A DNA stretch of 29,200 nucleotides from a virus, in the IMG/VR virus record IMGVR_UViG_3300042113_000560, positions 1-29,200 of that record. One strand, given 5' to 3'. A program made the translations under genes and the position numbers. Positions 7,231 through 14,949 of the stretch are shown here, piece by piece. Under the pieces are notes generated by a model, which had not been told where the DNA came from, searched no databases, and saw only the letters and a list, made by a program, of their open reading frames with translations. Every line of letters begins with the position of its first letter. Position 1 is the first letter of the stretch.

Positions 7231-7824
7231 TCACAAAAGCCGATTCGGCTTGAGCGTCCCGAACACCCGCTCACCAATCAGCGGCTGCACCAGGGAGCCG
7301 ATGCCGCCGGAGCCGTAATCGGCGCCGAATTCCAGCACCACAAAGGCGGTGTGCTGGGCGTAGGGATCTACATCAGCAGCGCCCTCAGCGTTGAGCAGGC
7401 TGAGATCCCCCAGCCAGATCAGTCCCTCGCAGGGAGCCACAACGGTGCTGCTGAGCGCACCTCCCGGTGCGACGCTGCCACCGCTGGCAACGCGGCGGCC
7501 GTTCTGCTGCCAGCTCAAGGCGCTGCTCAGCCAGATGGCGCCCGGGTGAGGCGGCAGGCGGGTAGCCCGGCAGACCATGCCGCTGTAGGTGAAGTCGCCG
7601 GTGTCGACCCCAGGGCCGTTCTCCTTGGCGGAGATGTAGTTGGCGCGCACCAGAAAGCACTCGAGCACATGCGCCGCCACCACAGCAGAGGTGGTGTCAC
7701 CGGGGATGGCGTTCTCCGCCAGCAGCAGGCGTGCATTGGCAAACGGCTGCAATGGAGTTGCGGGCCAGGGCCCGGCCGCCTGTGGATGTTGGCCGCTGGT
7801 GAAACGCCTGGGGCTGGTGGTCAT
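7231..7824 (-). CDS. Head-associated structural protein candidate (copy 1)
   Basis: A 197-aa protein without an N-terminal signal. It has a proline-rich start (MTTSPRRFTSGQHPQAAGPW) and then alternating hydrophobic and glycine-rich segments likely to be beta-rich (VVAAHVLECFLVRANY, GDFTYSGMVCRATRLP, TVVAPCEGLIWLGDLSLL, HTAFVVLEFGADYG). It lies between the 175-aa gene downstream of the portal and the scaffold-like gene, three bases after the former, so it belongs to the head operon; a decoration, head-completion or minor capsid role is inferred from position. No family is recognised. The C-terminal codons form a small hairpin (AAGCCGAATCGGCTT on the minus strand) that might help end the transcript. 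Confidence 0.6.
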   Translation of the reverse strand: MTTSPRRFTSGQHPQAAGPWPATPLQPFANARLLLAENAIPGDTTSAVVAAHVLECFLVRANYISAKENGPGVDTGDFTYSGMVCRATRLPPHPGAIWLSSALSWQQNGRRVASGGSVAPGGALSSTVVAPCEGLIWLGDLSLLNAEGAADVDPYAQHTAFVVLEFGADYGSGGIGSLVQPLIGERVFGTLKPNRLL

Positions 7825-7827
7825 CGC

Positions 7828-8104
7828 TCAACCCCGCAGCATCGGCGTTGTTCCCAGCTGCCCTGTGGCCTGGGCGGTGAACTGCACCCAGCTGCTGAGC
7901 CCAGGCAGCAGCAACAGCAGCTGGTCGGCGTAGCGGCGCCGCTGACGCAGCAGTCCCATCGCGGGCGAACTGGGGTTGGCGTAGGTGGTTTCGCTCTCCT
8001 CGCGCAGGAGCGCCGTGTCGTAGGCGATCACATCTGCTTTCTGCAGGGGTGCATCACCAGCAGCGGCGACCGAGCCGGCGATCGGCCCCGAGTGGCTGCG
8101 CTTC
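7828..8104 (-). pseudogene. Truncated copy of the 175-aa head gene
   Basis: This is the 3' part of the gene found intact at 12789-13316. The first 84 codons or so are missing because copy 1 of the duplication ends at 8104 and runs into the inverted IS-derived piece. The reading frame stays open a little into that piece, so a chimeric product could be made, but the native start is lost. Confidence 0.85.
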
Positions 8105-8258
8105 CTGCTGTTGCCGTGCCGCAGTTCTACGGTCATGATAGCGCTTCTAAGGAGACTCTGGGAATCCCAGGCGATCCACGCGACAATGGGCCTGTAATCG
8201 CAGGCCGGGACAGGGTTGATGGGTGGCAAGCAGCTCGGCTTCTCGGACTACGAGCTGA
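8101..8258 (-). repeat. Inverted transposase-end fragment between the two duplicates
   Basis: An exact reverse complement of 2698-2855. It carries the first codons of the IS5 transposase (now reading right, from the ATG at 8218) and the region upstream of it. The four bases CTTC at 8101-8104 belong to both copy 1 and this fragment, a 4-bp microhomology at the junction. At the other end ...GAGCTGA meets CTGACCGCC with no shared base but an adjacent CTGA repeat. Confidence 0.92.
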
Positions 8259-8576
8259 CTGACCGCCAACTTCGCCACCAATGGCCAGCGCGCAACGCTG
8301 GAGGAGCAGATCCATCTGGGCCGGCCAGTTGCGGTGGGCTGGCTGCACCACGGCCCCGCCTCAGCCCCCAGCGGCGGTGGTCATTGGAGCGTGGTGATCG
8401 GTTTCACCGAGGCCGCCGCCATCCACAACGACCCCAATGGTGAGGCCGACCTGGTCCATGGCGGCTACACCGCCAACACCAATGGGGCAGGGCAGCACTA
8501 CAGCTGGAAGAACTGGCTGCCGCGCTGGCAGGCCGATGGCCCTGGCACCGGCTGGCTGCTCACCTGCCATCCCTGA
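8259..8576 (+). pseudogene. C39 peptidase fragment lacking the catalytic cysteine
   Basis: Codons 144-248 of the peptidase at 2869-3615. The histidine (GGGHWSVV) and HNDPNG motifs remain but the cysteine motif is gone, so it cannot be an active peptidase. A GTG at 8334 could still start an 80-aa C-terminal piece. Confidence 0.88.
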
Positions 8577-8593
8577 CACCAAGGAGCACTGCC

Positions 8594-8851
8594 ATGGCCG
8601 GTGGTGAAGGGTTTGATCGCGAGCGGTTCCTGTTGCGCGCAGTGGCCGGGGTGTTCATCGCCCAATTCACGCTCTATGCCGCTGGCCTGGGCGGTTGCTT
8701 CTGGCTTGGTCTGCAGCGGCGGCTTGGCCCGGTGTGCAGCAGCTATGCCGAGAACCTGCAGCAGACGTTTGAGGCGGCGGTTGGCACCAGCCTGGCCTTG
8801 CTCGGTGGCGGCAGCATCGTCAGTGCCCGGCGCCGCGATCCAGACAACTGA
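8594..8851 (+). CDS. Small membrane protein, holin candidate (copy 2)
   Basis: Identical in sequence to the gene at 3633, including its AAGGAG ribosome binding site. Here it lacks an intact peptidase partner upstream. Transcription could come instead from the transposase promoter carried, pointing right, in the inverted fragment at 8101-8258. If both copies are expressed, holin dosage and therefore lysis timing would change (inference). Confidence 0.58.
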   Translation: MAGGEGFDRERFLLRAVAGVFIAQFTLYAAGLGGCFWLGLQRRLGPVCSSYAENLQQTFEAAVGTSLALLGGGSIVSARRRDPDN

Positions 8852-8873
8852 ACCAGGCTGGCCGCAGCGCTGA

Positions 8874-8892
8874 GAACGGCCGCAGGCCGTTC
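8874..8892. terminator. Stem-loop between convergent genes (copy 2)
   Basis: Same 8-bp GAACGGCC/GGCCGTTC hairpin with GCA loop as at 3913-3931. Confidence 0.45.
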
Positions 8893-9565
8893 AAGGCTGG
8901 GGATGGGCCTCTGGCCGCTCCAGGTAGCTGGCGGCCCACACCGCCGGAGCGATGCCATGGGGCACCAGACGCCGGTAGGGCTCGCTGCTGAGCAGTTCCT
9001 GCACCGCTTCTGCCAGCAGGGCGGTGGAGCGACATTCCGGCAAGCGATGGCTCAGGGCCTGTTGCACGCGCAGTAGGTACCAGGCACTGCCCTCCAGCCC
9101 AGCCGTGAAACGCTCCCAGTCATTGGGGTTGCTGCGCGCATCGAGCACCAGGTCACGGGCGTTGTGGGCCTTGTCGGCTGCCGTCACCAGCAGAGAGGTC
9201 TGCGGCTTCTCCTCCAGTGAGGCGAGATAGCGGGTCTTGCGCAGCAGCCAAGGTTCCTTCTCGGCGCCGGGCTCCACGGGGCCAGCGGTGTCGGTGCAGT
9301 CCACCACGATCGCGGCGACCTCCTCGCCAAAGCGTGCGGTAATCGAGGCCTGGCTCTGGCCTGCATCCTCGATGGCGTCGTGCAGCAGACCCGCGATTGC
9401 CTGGTTTTCGCTGCCGCCGTCCTCCCACACCAGAGCACTCACGGCAATGAGGTGGGCGATGTAGGGAACCGGTTTGCCCTTGCGCCGCTGACCGCGGTGC
9501 AGCTCAGCCGCCCAGCCCAGGGCATCGGTGTAGCGCTGGCTGTGGGCGTTCTCAGGAGCCGTCAT
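8891..9565 (-). CDS. HD-domain hydrolase, SpoT/MESH1-like (copy 2)
   Basis: Second, identical 224-aa gene. All metal-binding residues noted for the copy at 3930-4604 are present (H23, H38, H62-D63, D131), so both copies should be functional. The neighbourhood is also the same on both sides: convergent with the membrane gene on the left and divergent from the hairpin leader on the right. The GTG at 9571 is an alternative start. Confidence 0.75.
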   Translation of the reverse strand: MTAPENAHSQRYTDALGWAAELHRGQRRKGKPVPYIAHLIAVSALVWEDGGSENQAIAGLLHDAIEDAGQSQASITARFGEEVAAIVVDCTDTAGPVEPGAEKEPWLLRKTRYLASLEEKPQTSLLVTAADKAHNARDLVLDARSNPNDWERFTAGLEGSAWYLLRVQQALSHRLPECRSTALLAEAVQELLSSEPYRRLVPHGIAPAVWAASYLERPEAHPQP

Positions 9566-9572
9566 CGCCACG

Positions 9573-9781
9573 TTCTACAGCCGGTGTTGCGGCTGCTGTC
9601 TCAACCTGGCCTCGGCAGCCATCCGGCCATGGGGTCGGCGAGGAATCACCAGCACTGCCCCGGAGCGCAGGGCTGCGCCCTGCTCGCCCCGCCCTGGCAA
9701 GGGCTGACGCGAGCCGCTGCGCGGCCCTTGCCAGGGCGTGTCGTCCGGGGCGATGGGACAGGTGTTCCTCGCCTCCGTCCC
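9573..9781 (+). promoter_or_regulatory. Structured leader with three hairpins (copy 2)
   Basis: Stems at 9667-9683, 9691-9704 with 9724-9737, and 9753-9759 with 9777-9783. The last covers the ATG of the 71-aa gene, so opening of this stem could control its translation. Confidence 0.5.
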
Positions 9782-9997
9782 ATGGCCTCCTCTGCTCCTC
9801 TGGCCTGTCCGATCCGTCAGCTGGTGCTGCACAGCTACCCGGCTGGGCTCAAGGTCGCCGCTGCCGAGCGCGTCACGGTCTTCTATGGCCGCCGCGGCAA
9901 GCCCGTGAAGAAGCCGCGCTTCCTGCCAGCTGAGCTGGCCCATCAGCTGGCCCGCAAGCTGGCAGCCAAGCGCCTCGGCACCGTCTCGGTGCTCTGA
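9782..9997 (+). CDS. Small basic protein of unknown function (copy 2)
   Basis: Identical to the 71-aa gene at 4821-5036, with the same leader and terminator, so the whole transcription unit is duplicated. The C-terminal helix carries most of the positive charge. Function unknown. Confidence 0.5.
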   Translation: MASSAPLACPIRQLVLHSYPAGLKVAAAERVTVFYGRRGKPVKKPRFLPAELAHQLARKLAAKRLGTVSVL

Positions 9998-10011
9998 GGC
10001 GGCGGCCTTGT

Positions 10012-10033
10012 GGCCCGGCGTTGCCGGGCCTTT
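10012..10033 (+). terminator. Rho-independent-type terminator (copy 2)
   Basis: GGCCCGGC-GTT-GCCGGGCC followed by TTT, 14 bases after the stop of the 71-aa gene. Confidence 0.65.
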
Positions 10034-10072
10034 CTGCCCTTTTCCAGCTCGTTGCCAAATCGGTGGCTGATT

Positions 10073-10357
10073 TCAAAGCCAGGGCCGGTAGCGGCTCCGT
10101 TGCCTGCGCGCTGCCGCACGAGCGGGAGCTGTGCCGAACTGGGGGCTGCTGCCATCACGGCGGCGCCGCACCCAAACGCCCTGTCGGATCAGGCGACGGT
10201 CGGCCTCATTGGCCTGCTGGATCGCCACCAAGCTGCCGTAGCCGGCTTTCTGCCTGGCCTGAGCACGATCCCTGGCCTGGCTGCGATTCAGCGCCGGTAC
10301 CACGGTGGCAGTGGAGCGGCGGCTCCAGAAGGCCAGGTAGTAGTGCCAGCGCGTCAT
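10073..10357 (-). CDS. Small arginine-rich protein after the scaffold gene (copy 2)
   Basis: Same 94-aa ORF as at 5112-5396. In this copy it belongs to the uninterrupted operon portal, 175-aa, 197-aa, scaffold-like, 94-aa, and so is the one most likely to be expressed with the head genes. Confidence 0.45.
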   Translation of the reverse strand: MTRWHYYLAFWSRRSTATVVPALNRSQARDRAQARQKAGYGSLVAIQQANEADRRLIRQGVWVRRRRDGSSPQFGTAPARAAARRQRSRYRPWL

Positions 10358-10362
10358 GACGC

Positions 10363-11238
10363 TCAGCTGCGCGGGCTGCGGCCGTTGAGGGCAAAGCCGG
10401 CCCGGTAGAGCTCGCTGGCGCTCATCGCCTGCGGATTGATCACCTCCCCAAAACCGCTGGCACCGAGGGTGCCGGCTGCAGTGCCCGCGGGCAAAGCGCC
10501 CGTGCCCATGGCGCCGCGCTGCTGGAACAGGAAGCCATACACGGGATGGATGCGCAGCTGATCGAGGTAGTCGGCCGTGGTCATCGGCCGGCCGTCATCA
10601 CCCAGCAGGGGCTGGCCCTGAGCGTCCAACGGTTCGAGAGCATCGCTGCCGTCCTTGCTGCTGCCAAGCCGGAAGCAGTCCCAGAGCATCGAGCGGAACA
10701 CCTGAAAGAAGGTGCCGCGCCCATCGCCGCCGGTGCGCCCTTCCGCTTCTGAGAAGGCACGCTCCAGCAGCCGCTCTTTGCGCAGCTCTTGCACCCGCTC
10801 ATGGGCGGCGTCGCGTTCAGCTGATACGGCGGCCACGCGTTTGGCGGCGGCCTCCTCCATCTGGCGCTCACGCAGCTCCAGCTGCTGCTCGAGGTGCTGC
10901 TTCTGGCGTTCGGCCTCCTGCAGGCGGGCGTACTCCTCGGGGTTGATCTCCGAGAAGCGGGTCAGCTGCTGCCGCAGCCCGCGCAGTTCCTTTTCGAGGT
11001 TGTTGCTGCGGCGGCGCTCGGCCTTGAGGGCTTCGCTGAGGCCAGCCCCACTGGAGCCATCGCCGCCGGATCCCTGGGTGGATTCATTGGCAGTGGTTGC
11101 AGCATCCGACCCAGTGCTGTGCTCGGCCTGAGTGCTGTCCTGCTCGCTGGCCTCCGGTTCACGGAGGTCCAGCAAGTCGTTGCCATCACCCGCGTTTCGG
11201 GTCGTGCTCGTGTTGGGGGTTGCGGAAGCAGTGGCCAT
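10363..11238 (-). CDS. Head scaffold-like coiled-coil protein (copy 2)
   Basis: Identical to the protein at 5402-6277. This copy is in line with an intact portal and 175-aa head gene upstream on the same strand, though the rightward cargo gene at 11466-12152 lies between, so it may need its own promoter in the 11239-11465 gap. Confidence 0.65.
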   Translation of the reverse strand: MATASATPNTSTTRNAGDGNDLLDLREPEASEQDSTQAEHSTGSDAATTANESTQGSGGDGSSGAGLSEALKAERRRSNNLEKELRGLRQQLTRFSEINPEEYARLQEAERQKQHLEQQLELRERQMEEAAAKRVAAVSAERDAAHERVQELRKERLLERAFSEAEGRTGGDGRGTFFQVFRSMLWDCFRLGSSKDGSDALEPLDAQGQPLLGDDGRPMTTADYLDQLRIHPVYGFLFQQRGAMGTGALPAGTAAGTLGASGFGEVINPQAMSASELYRAGFALNGRSPRS

Positions 11239-11323
11239 GACCCGTCTCGGCTGTCAGTGGGATCGGCAGCCCATCGCGGCGCTGCCATCCCCTGTTGCCG
11301 AGATCAAGCGAGGCGGGAGTCAG

Positions 11324-11341
11324 CATGCGTTGCTACGCATG
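11324..11341. promoter_or_regulatory. Palindrome upstream of the secreted cargo gene (copy 2)
   Basis: Second copy of the CATGCGT-TGCT-ACGCATG inverted repeat seen at 6363-6380. Confidence 0.35.
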
Positions 11342-11465
11342 AATTCGGAGCACGAAGCTGCGCGTCTTACAAGGGGAACCTGCTAGATACGACAAGTAGA
11401 GAGGAAGGTATTGCGCAATCCTGCTTGCATCGGCTATGACTATGAATAAGCACTTTATGTAAGGC

Positions 11466-12152
11466 GTGAGACTGCCATTTCTAGCGATATTTCTTCTATT
11501 TGCCGCGCCGTTCCTGCCACACGCGGTCCACGCTGATCTAGACGGGGCTGACATAACAGGCCCCAATGGTCAAACAACGACCGGGCAAGCGTACGAAGCG
11601 CGCTGTGGCATCAAAAAAGAGAAGTGCACTGTCAGCTTCAAGGATGAGAAGTTGATCATCAATGAAGGCGCGGGTATTTACCGCGATCAATTTGTTTCGG
11701 TGGTCCTCACAAGAGAGTGCACCCAAAGAGCCTTGTTAATGCCTTGGGTCACCAGTTGCTTTCAGAATCAGCTGGACTGGGATTTTACGATTACATACAG
11801 AGCGTCTGATGGCAGTCAAAGAGCGGCCCTGATTTCATTCATGCCCCGCTATTTCAATACAAATCCAACAGATATAGCCAGAGCCTTCGAGCGAGACCTC
11901 CAGATCTGGTCCGAGAATGTCCTTCGGCCAATAGGTCCATCCATCCAAATCGAGGCCCCAGGCAAGCCAGAAGCAAGGCCAAGCAGGAGGCCTTCTGCTG
12001 CTGCGCCAATCGTGTCATGCAAGCCTCCCTTAACCGATTACGATTGCAGCTGGAGCAAATATCTTGTCGCGAATCCTTCTGTCTCTAACTGGGCCAAAGC
12101 AAACCCTCAGATGGCAGAGAAAGAGCGACTGAGATTGGGAGGGCTTGAATAG
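11466..12152 (+). CDS. Secreted protein of unknown function, low-G+C cargo gene (copy 2)
   Basis: Identical to the gene at 6505-7191, with the same GTG start, signal peptide and cysteine pattern. It is inserted between the 197-aa head gene and the scaffold-like gene, on the opposite strand, so it splits what would otherwise be a continuous head operon. Two copies could double the amount of secreted product in a lysogen. Confidence 0.75.
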   Translation: MRLPFLAIFLLFAAPFLPHAVHADLDGADITGPNGQTTTGQAYEARCGIKKEKCTVSFKDEKLIINEGAGIYRDQFVSVVLTRECTQRALLMPWVTSCFQNQLDWDFTITYRASDGSQRAALISFMPRYFNTNPTDIARAFERDLQIWSENVLRPIGPSIQIEAPGKPEARPSRRPSAAAPIVSCKPPLTDYDCSWSKYLVANPSVSNWAKANPQMAEKERLRLGGLE

Positions 12153-12191
12153 CTCTTGCTTCTTGCGCGAAAATCAACCCTTAAAACACTC

Positions 12192-12785
12192 TCACAAAAG
12201 CCGATTCGGCTTGAGCGTCCCGAACACCCGCTCACCAATCAGCGGCTGCACCAGGGAGCCGATGCCGCCGGAGCCGTAATCGGCGCCGAATTCCAGCACC
12301 ACAAAGGCGGTGTGCTGGGCGTAGGGATCTACATCAGCAGCGCCCTCAGCGTTGAGCAGGCTGAGATCCCCCAGCCAGATCAGTCCCTCGCAGGGAGCCA
12401 CAACGGTGCTGCTGAGCGCACCTCCCGGTGCGACGCTGCCACCGCTGGCAACGCGGCGGCCGTTCTGCTGCCAGCTCAAGGCGCTGCTCAGCCAGATGGC
12501 GCCCGGGTGAGGCGGCAGGCGGGTAGCCCGGCAGACCATGCCGCTGTAGGTGAAGTCGCCGGTGTCGACCCCAGGGCCGTTCTCCTTGGCGGAGATGTAG
12601 TTGGCGCGCACCAGAAAGCACTCGAGCACATGCGCCGCCACCACAGCAGAGGTGGTGTCACCGGGGATGGCGTTCTCCGCCAGCAGCAGGCGTGCATTGG
12701 CAAACGGCTGCAATGGAGTTGCGGGCCAGGGCCCGGCCGCCTGTGGATGTTGGCCGCTGGTGAAACGCCTGGGGCTGGTGGTCAT
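12192..12785 (-). CDS. Head-associated structural protein candidate (copy 2)
   Basis: Identical to the 197-aa gene at 7231-7824. Here the upstream 175-aa gene is intact and ends three bases before this ATG, and portal precedes it, which confirms membership of the head operon. Confidence 0.62.
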   Translation of the reverse strand: MTTSPRRFTSGQHPQAAGPWPATPLQPFANARLLLAENAIPGDTTSAVVAAHVLECFLVRANYISAKENGPGVDTGDFTYSGMVCRATRLPPHPGAIWLSSALSWQQNGRRVASGGSVAPGGALSSTVVAPCEGLIWLGDLSLLNAEGAADVDPYAQHTAFVVLEFGADYGSGGIGSLVQPLIGERVFGTLKPNRLL

Positions 12786-12788
12786 CGC

Positions 12789-13316
12789 TCAACCCCGCAG
12801 CATCGGCGTTGTTCCCAGCTGCCCTGTGGCCTGGGCGGTGAACTGCACCCAGCTGCTGAGCCCAGGCAGCAGCAACAGCAGCTGGTCGGCGTAGCGGCGC
12901 CGCTGACGCAGCAGTCCCATCGCGGGCGAACTGGGGTTGGCGTAGGTGGTTTCGCTCTCCTCGCGCAGGAGCGCCGTGTCGTAGGCGATCACATCTGCTT
13001 TCTGCAGGGGTGCATCACCAGCAGCGGCGACCGAGCCGGCGATCGGCCCCGAGTGGCTGCGCTTCTGGATCGCCTGCTCCTGCTCACAGCCACCGGCTAG
13101 CAGCTGCTGATCGATCAGGGCCACCGCATCCAGTAGGGCGCGGGCGCTCAATACCCCGGCCGGGTGTTGGCGCAGTAGATCCGCCATCGCCCGCCCGATG
13201 GCATCCAGACAGGGAACGGTGGCGGGCAGCGCCAGACACTGGCGGATGGCCTCCTGGTCTTGCGGTTGCCACGTCGCACCACCTGGCGCGCTGGGCATGT
13301 TGCTGCTGATGGTCAT
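12789..13316 (-). CDS. Head protein downstream of portal, function unknown
   Basis: The only intact copy of this 175-aa gene. The ATG at 13316 overlaps the portal stop as ATGA, which fixes the start (an upstream extension of 13 codons is open but lies inside portal). The N-terminal half is helical and rich in Ala/Leu/Gln (QEAIRQCLALPATVPCLDAI, LLRQHPAGVLSARALLDAV), the C-terminal half contains a charged helix (GLLRQRRRYADQLLLLLPGL). No family recognised; position suggests a connector or minor head protein. The duplication junction at 13065 lies about codon 84. Confidence 0.65.
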   Translation of the reverse strand: MTISSNMPSAPGGATWQPQDQEAIRQCLALPATVPCLDAIGRAMADLLRQHPAGVLSARALLDAVALIDQQLLAGGCEQEQAIQKRSHSGPIAGSVAAAGDAPLQKADVIAYDTALLREESETTYANPSSPAMGLLRQRRRYADQLLLLLPGLSSWVQFTAQATGQLGTTPMLRG

Positions 13317-14743
13317 GCAGAAGCCGGTGCCACACCGGCTAGATCCCCCAGCCATTGCCGCAGGGCCTGCTCGCTCACGATGCCGCGCTCATGCAGCTGC
13401 AGCATTTCAGCAACGGTCGGTTGAGGCTTGGGCGCTGGGGCCAGCGGGCTGATCTCCACGAGCAGGGCCGGACCCTGCTGCAAGGGAACTGGTTCTCCGG
13501 TGATTGCGCACCAGTGCTGCAGCAGAGAGGAGAACATCGAGGCCTTCTGGATCGCCTGGCTCTGCAGCAGTGCATAGGCCTGCGAGGCCGCCAGGGAAAT
13601 TTCGGTGGCGGTGCGCGGTGCCCCCTGGGCGCCGGATGGGATCAGGGCGTCACGGCGCATGCCCTGGTCGAGGGATTCCAGCCAGGCGCGGTGCTCGGCC
13701 AAGGAGCGGGCCTGGATCTCCACGAACTGGAAGCTGGCCCCATCGGGCAGATCGATCACGGTGTTGGGGCCAAGCACCACCGGCTCGCTGGTGCCACTGC
13801 CCATGGGGCCGACGACCCCTGTGCGCACACCCACCGGCAGCGCTGTTCGGTAGAGCAGCTCCTGGTAGTCGCTCTGGCAGCGGAAGTGGTTGAGGTACTG
13901 GTGCGCCAGGCCTAGATGCGGCAGATCCCCCTCGCCAAAAGCGGCGCCGTCACTCGCGTACCAGATCAAGGGGAGCTGGCGAATGCCGCGGTAGTGCTGC
14001 AACCCTGTGCGTTGCGGTCGCCAGCCGGATGGACCCTTCGGGTCTGCCACCAGCTCGATGGTCTCGACGCTCATGCCCTCGCCATCGAGGGCAACGGATC
14101 CGTAGAGCCATGGATGCTGAGGTCGATCCGGGTCCAGGGGCTCGTCCTGGGCCTTGGGGTTGGGCAGCCGGAAGCTGACCGCGTCAGGCAAGGACTGGGG
14201 GCCAGGCAGGTGCCAGTTCAGGACGTCGCGGCGCTCCAGCAGAGCAAGGCGCGGCAGCGAGAGACGATCACCACGGCGCAGCGCCTGCTGGCGGTCGCCT
14301 TCGCTGGGCCAGAGGTGCTGCGGTGGCAGCACGCCAATCAGTGCTGCACCATCGCGAAGCACCAGCACGTCGGCACGCTCAAGGAACACGCCCAGGTCAG
14401 TGCCGCGTCCATCCACATCACTGATCACCGCCTGCAGCGAAGCCGGAAGCTCACGCCAGTGGCTGGAGGCCAGCATCCCCGCGAAGGTGCGCAGGGCATC
14501 GCGGAAGAAGCCGGAGGGCAGGGCTGCCTCCAGCCGGCGGCGGTAGGCGCTCTCGGGTTCGCGCTCACCGCGGGGCAGGTAGTGCTCTTTGCGGCCAGCG
14601 AGCAGGTCCCAGCAGTCCCAGATCAGCTCAAGGCGGGGGAGCAGTGCGGCCAGGGTGGGGTGAAGCGGCCAAGGGAGAGAGGCTGATGCTGTTGTTGGTC
14701 GCAAGAGGATCGGCGGCGCTGCCTGCTTTTGCCGGCATGGCAA
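13313..14743 (-). CDS. Portal protein, DUF4055 family
   Basis: A protein of about 476 aa that should form the dodecameric DNA-entry ring at the capsid vertex and dock the terminase. The N-terminal region HPTLAALLPRLELIWDCWDLLAGRKEHYLP, the following Y-RRL-A pattern and a downstream MLASSHW segment resemble DUF4055 portals; the C-terminal part has ARSLAEHRAWLESLDQGMRR, TATEISLAASQAYALLQSQA and a final VAEMLQLHERGIVSEQALRQWL helix typical of portals. The start is uncertain: TTG at 14743 is the longest, other weak starts lie just inside. The gene's 5' end abuts the low-G+C HEPN/SEFIR insert, so the original start region may have been changed. Terminase genes upstream support the call. Confidence 0.8.
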   Translation of the reverse strand: MPCRQKQAAPPILLRPTTASASLPWPLHPTLAALLPRLELIWDCWDLLAGRKEHYLPRGEREPESAYRRRLEAALPSGFFRDALRTFAGMLASSHWRELPASLQAVISDVDGRGTDLGVFLERADVLVLRDGAALIGVLPPQHLWPSEGDRQQALRRGDRLSLPRLALLERRDVLNWHLPGPQSLPDAVSFRLPNPKAQDEPLDPDRPQHPWLYGSVALDGEGMSVETIELVADPKGPSGWRPQRTGLQHYRGIRQLPLIWYASDGAAFGEGDLPHLGLAHQYLNHFRCQSDYQELLYRTALPVGVRTGVVGPMGSGTSEPVVLGPNTVIDLPDGASFQFVEIQARSLAEHRAWLESLDQGMRRDALIPSGAQGAPRTATEISLAASQAYALLQSQAIQKASMFSSLLQHWCAITGEPVPLQQGPALLVEISPLAPAPKPQPTVAEMLQLHERGIVSEQALRQWLGDLAGVAPASA

Positions 14744-14949
14744 TCAACAGCTGGCAGGGGTGGTTCTCAGATCCGTTGATGACTCCTACGGTTTGCGCAG
14801 AGTTCCCGAGGAAGCACAGGCATCAGAGCCATGCAAGGCCCAAGGGGCACCGAACAAAGACTGGTCATCCGGTAGAGCCGAGTCTGTCTGGCAGGTTGAT
14901 CGGAAACCATTTAGGGTCAAGCGAGCCTCGTATTGACATCGAGACCGGC

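Larger units (their letters stand above)
3298..8104. repeat. Direct duplication, copy 1 (4,807 bp)
   Basis: Positions 3298-8104 match 8259-13065 at a constant offset of 4,961; all genes compared have identical translations in both copies, and I saw no differing base on the lines compared. The left end lies inside the C39 peptidase gene and the right end inside the 175-aa head gene, so neither boundary is a gene boundary or a visible att site. Confidence 0.95.
8259..13065. repeat. Direct duplication, copy 2 (4,807 bp)
   Basis: Second copy of 3298-8104. It starts inside the C39 peptidase gene (codon 144) and at 13065 continues smoothly into the rest of the 175-aa head gene and the portal, so the right side is the ancestral arrangement, whereas the left side is ancestral for copy 1. 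Confidence 0.95.

Noticed and set aside
7195-8262. 355-codon rightward ORF ending in the inverted fragment
   Set aside because: Antisense to the 197-aa head gene, and changes sequence at the duplication junction (compare 12156-13100).
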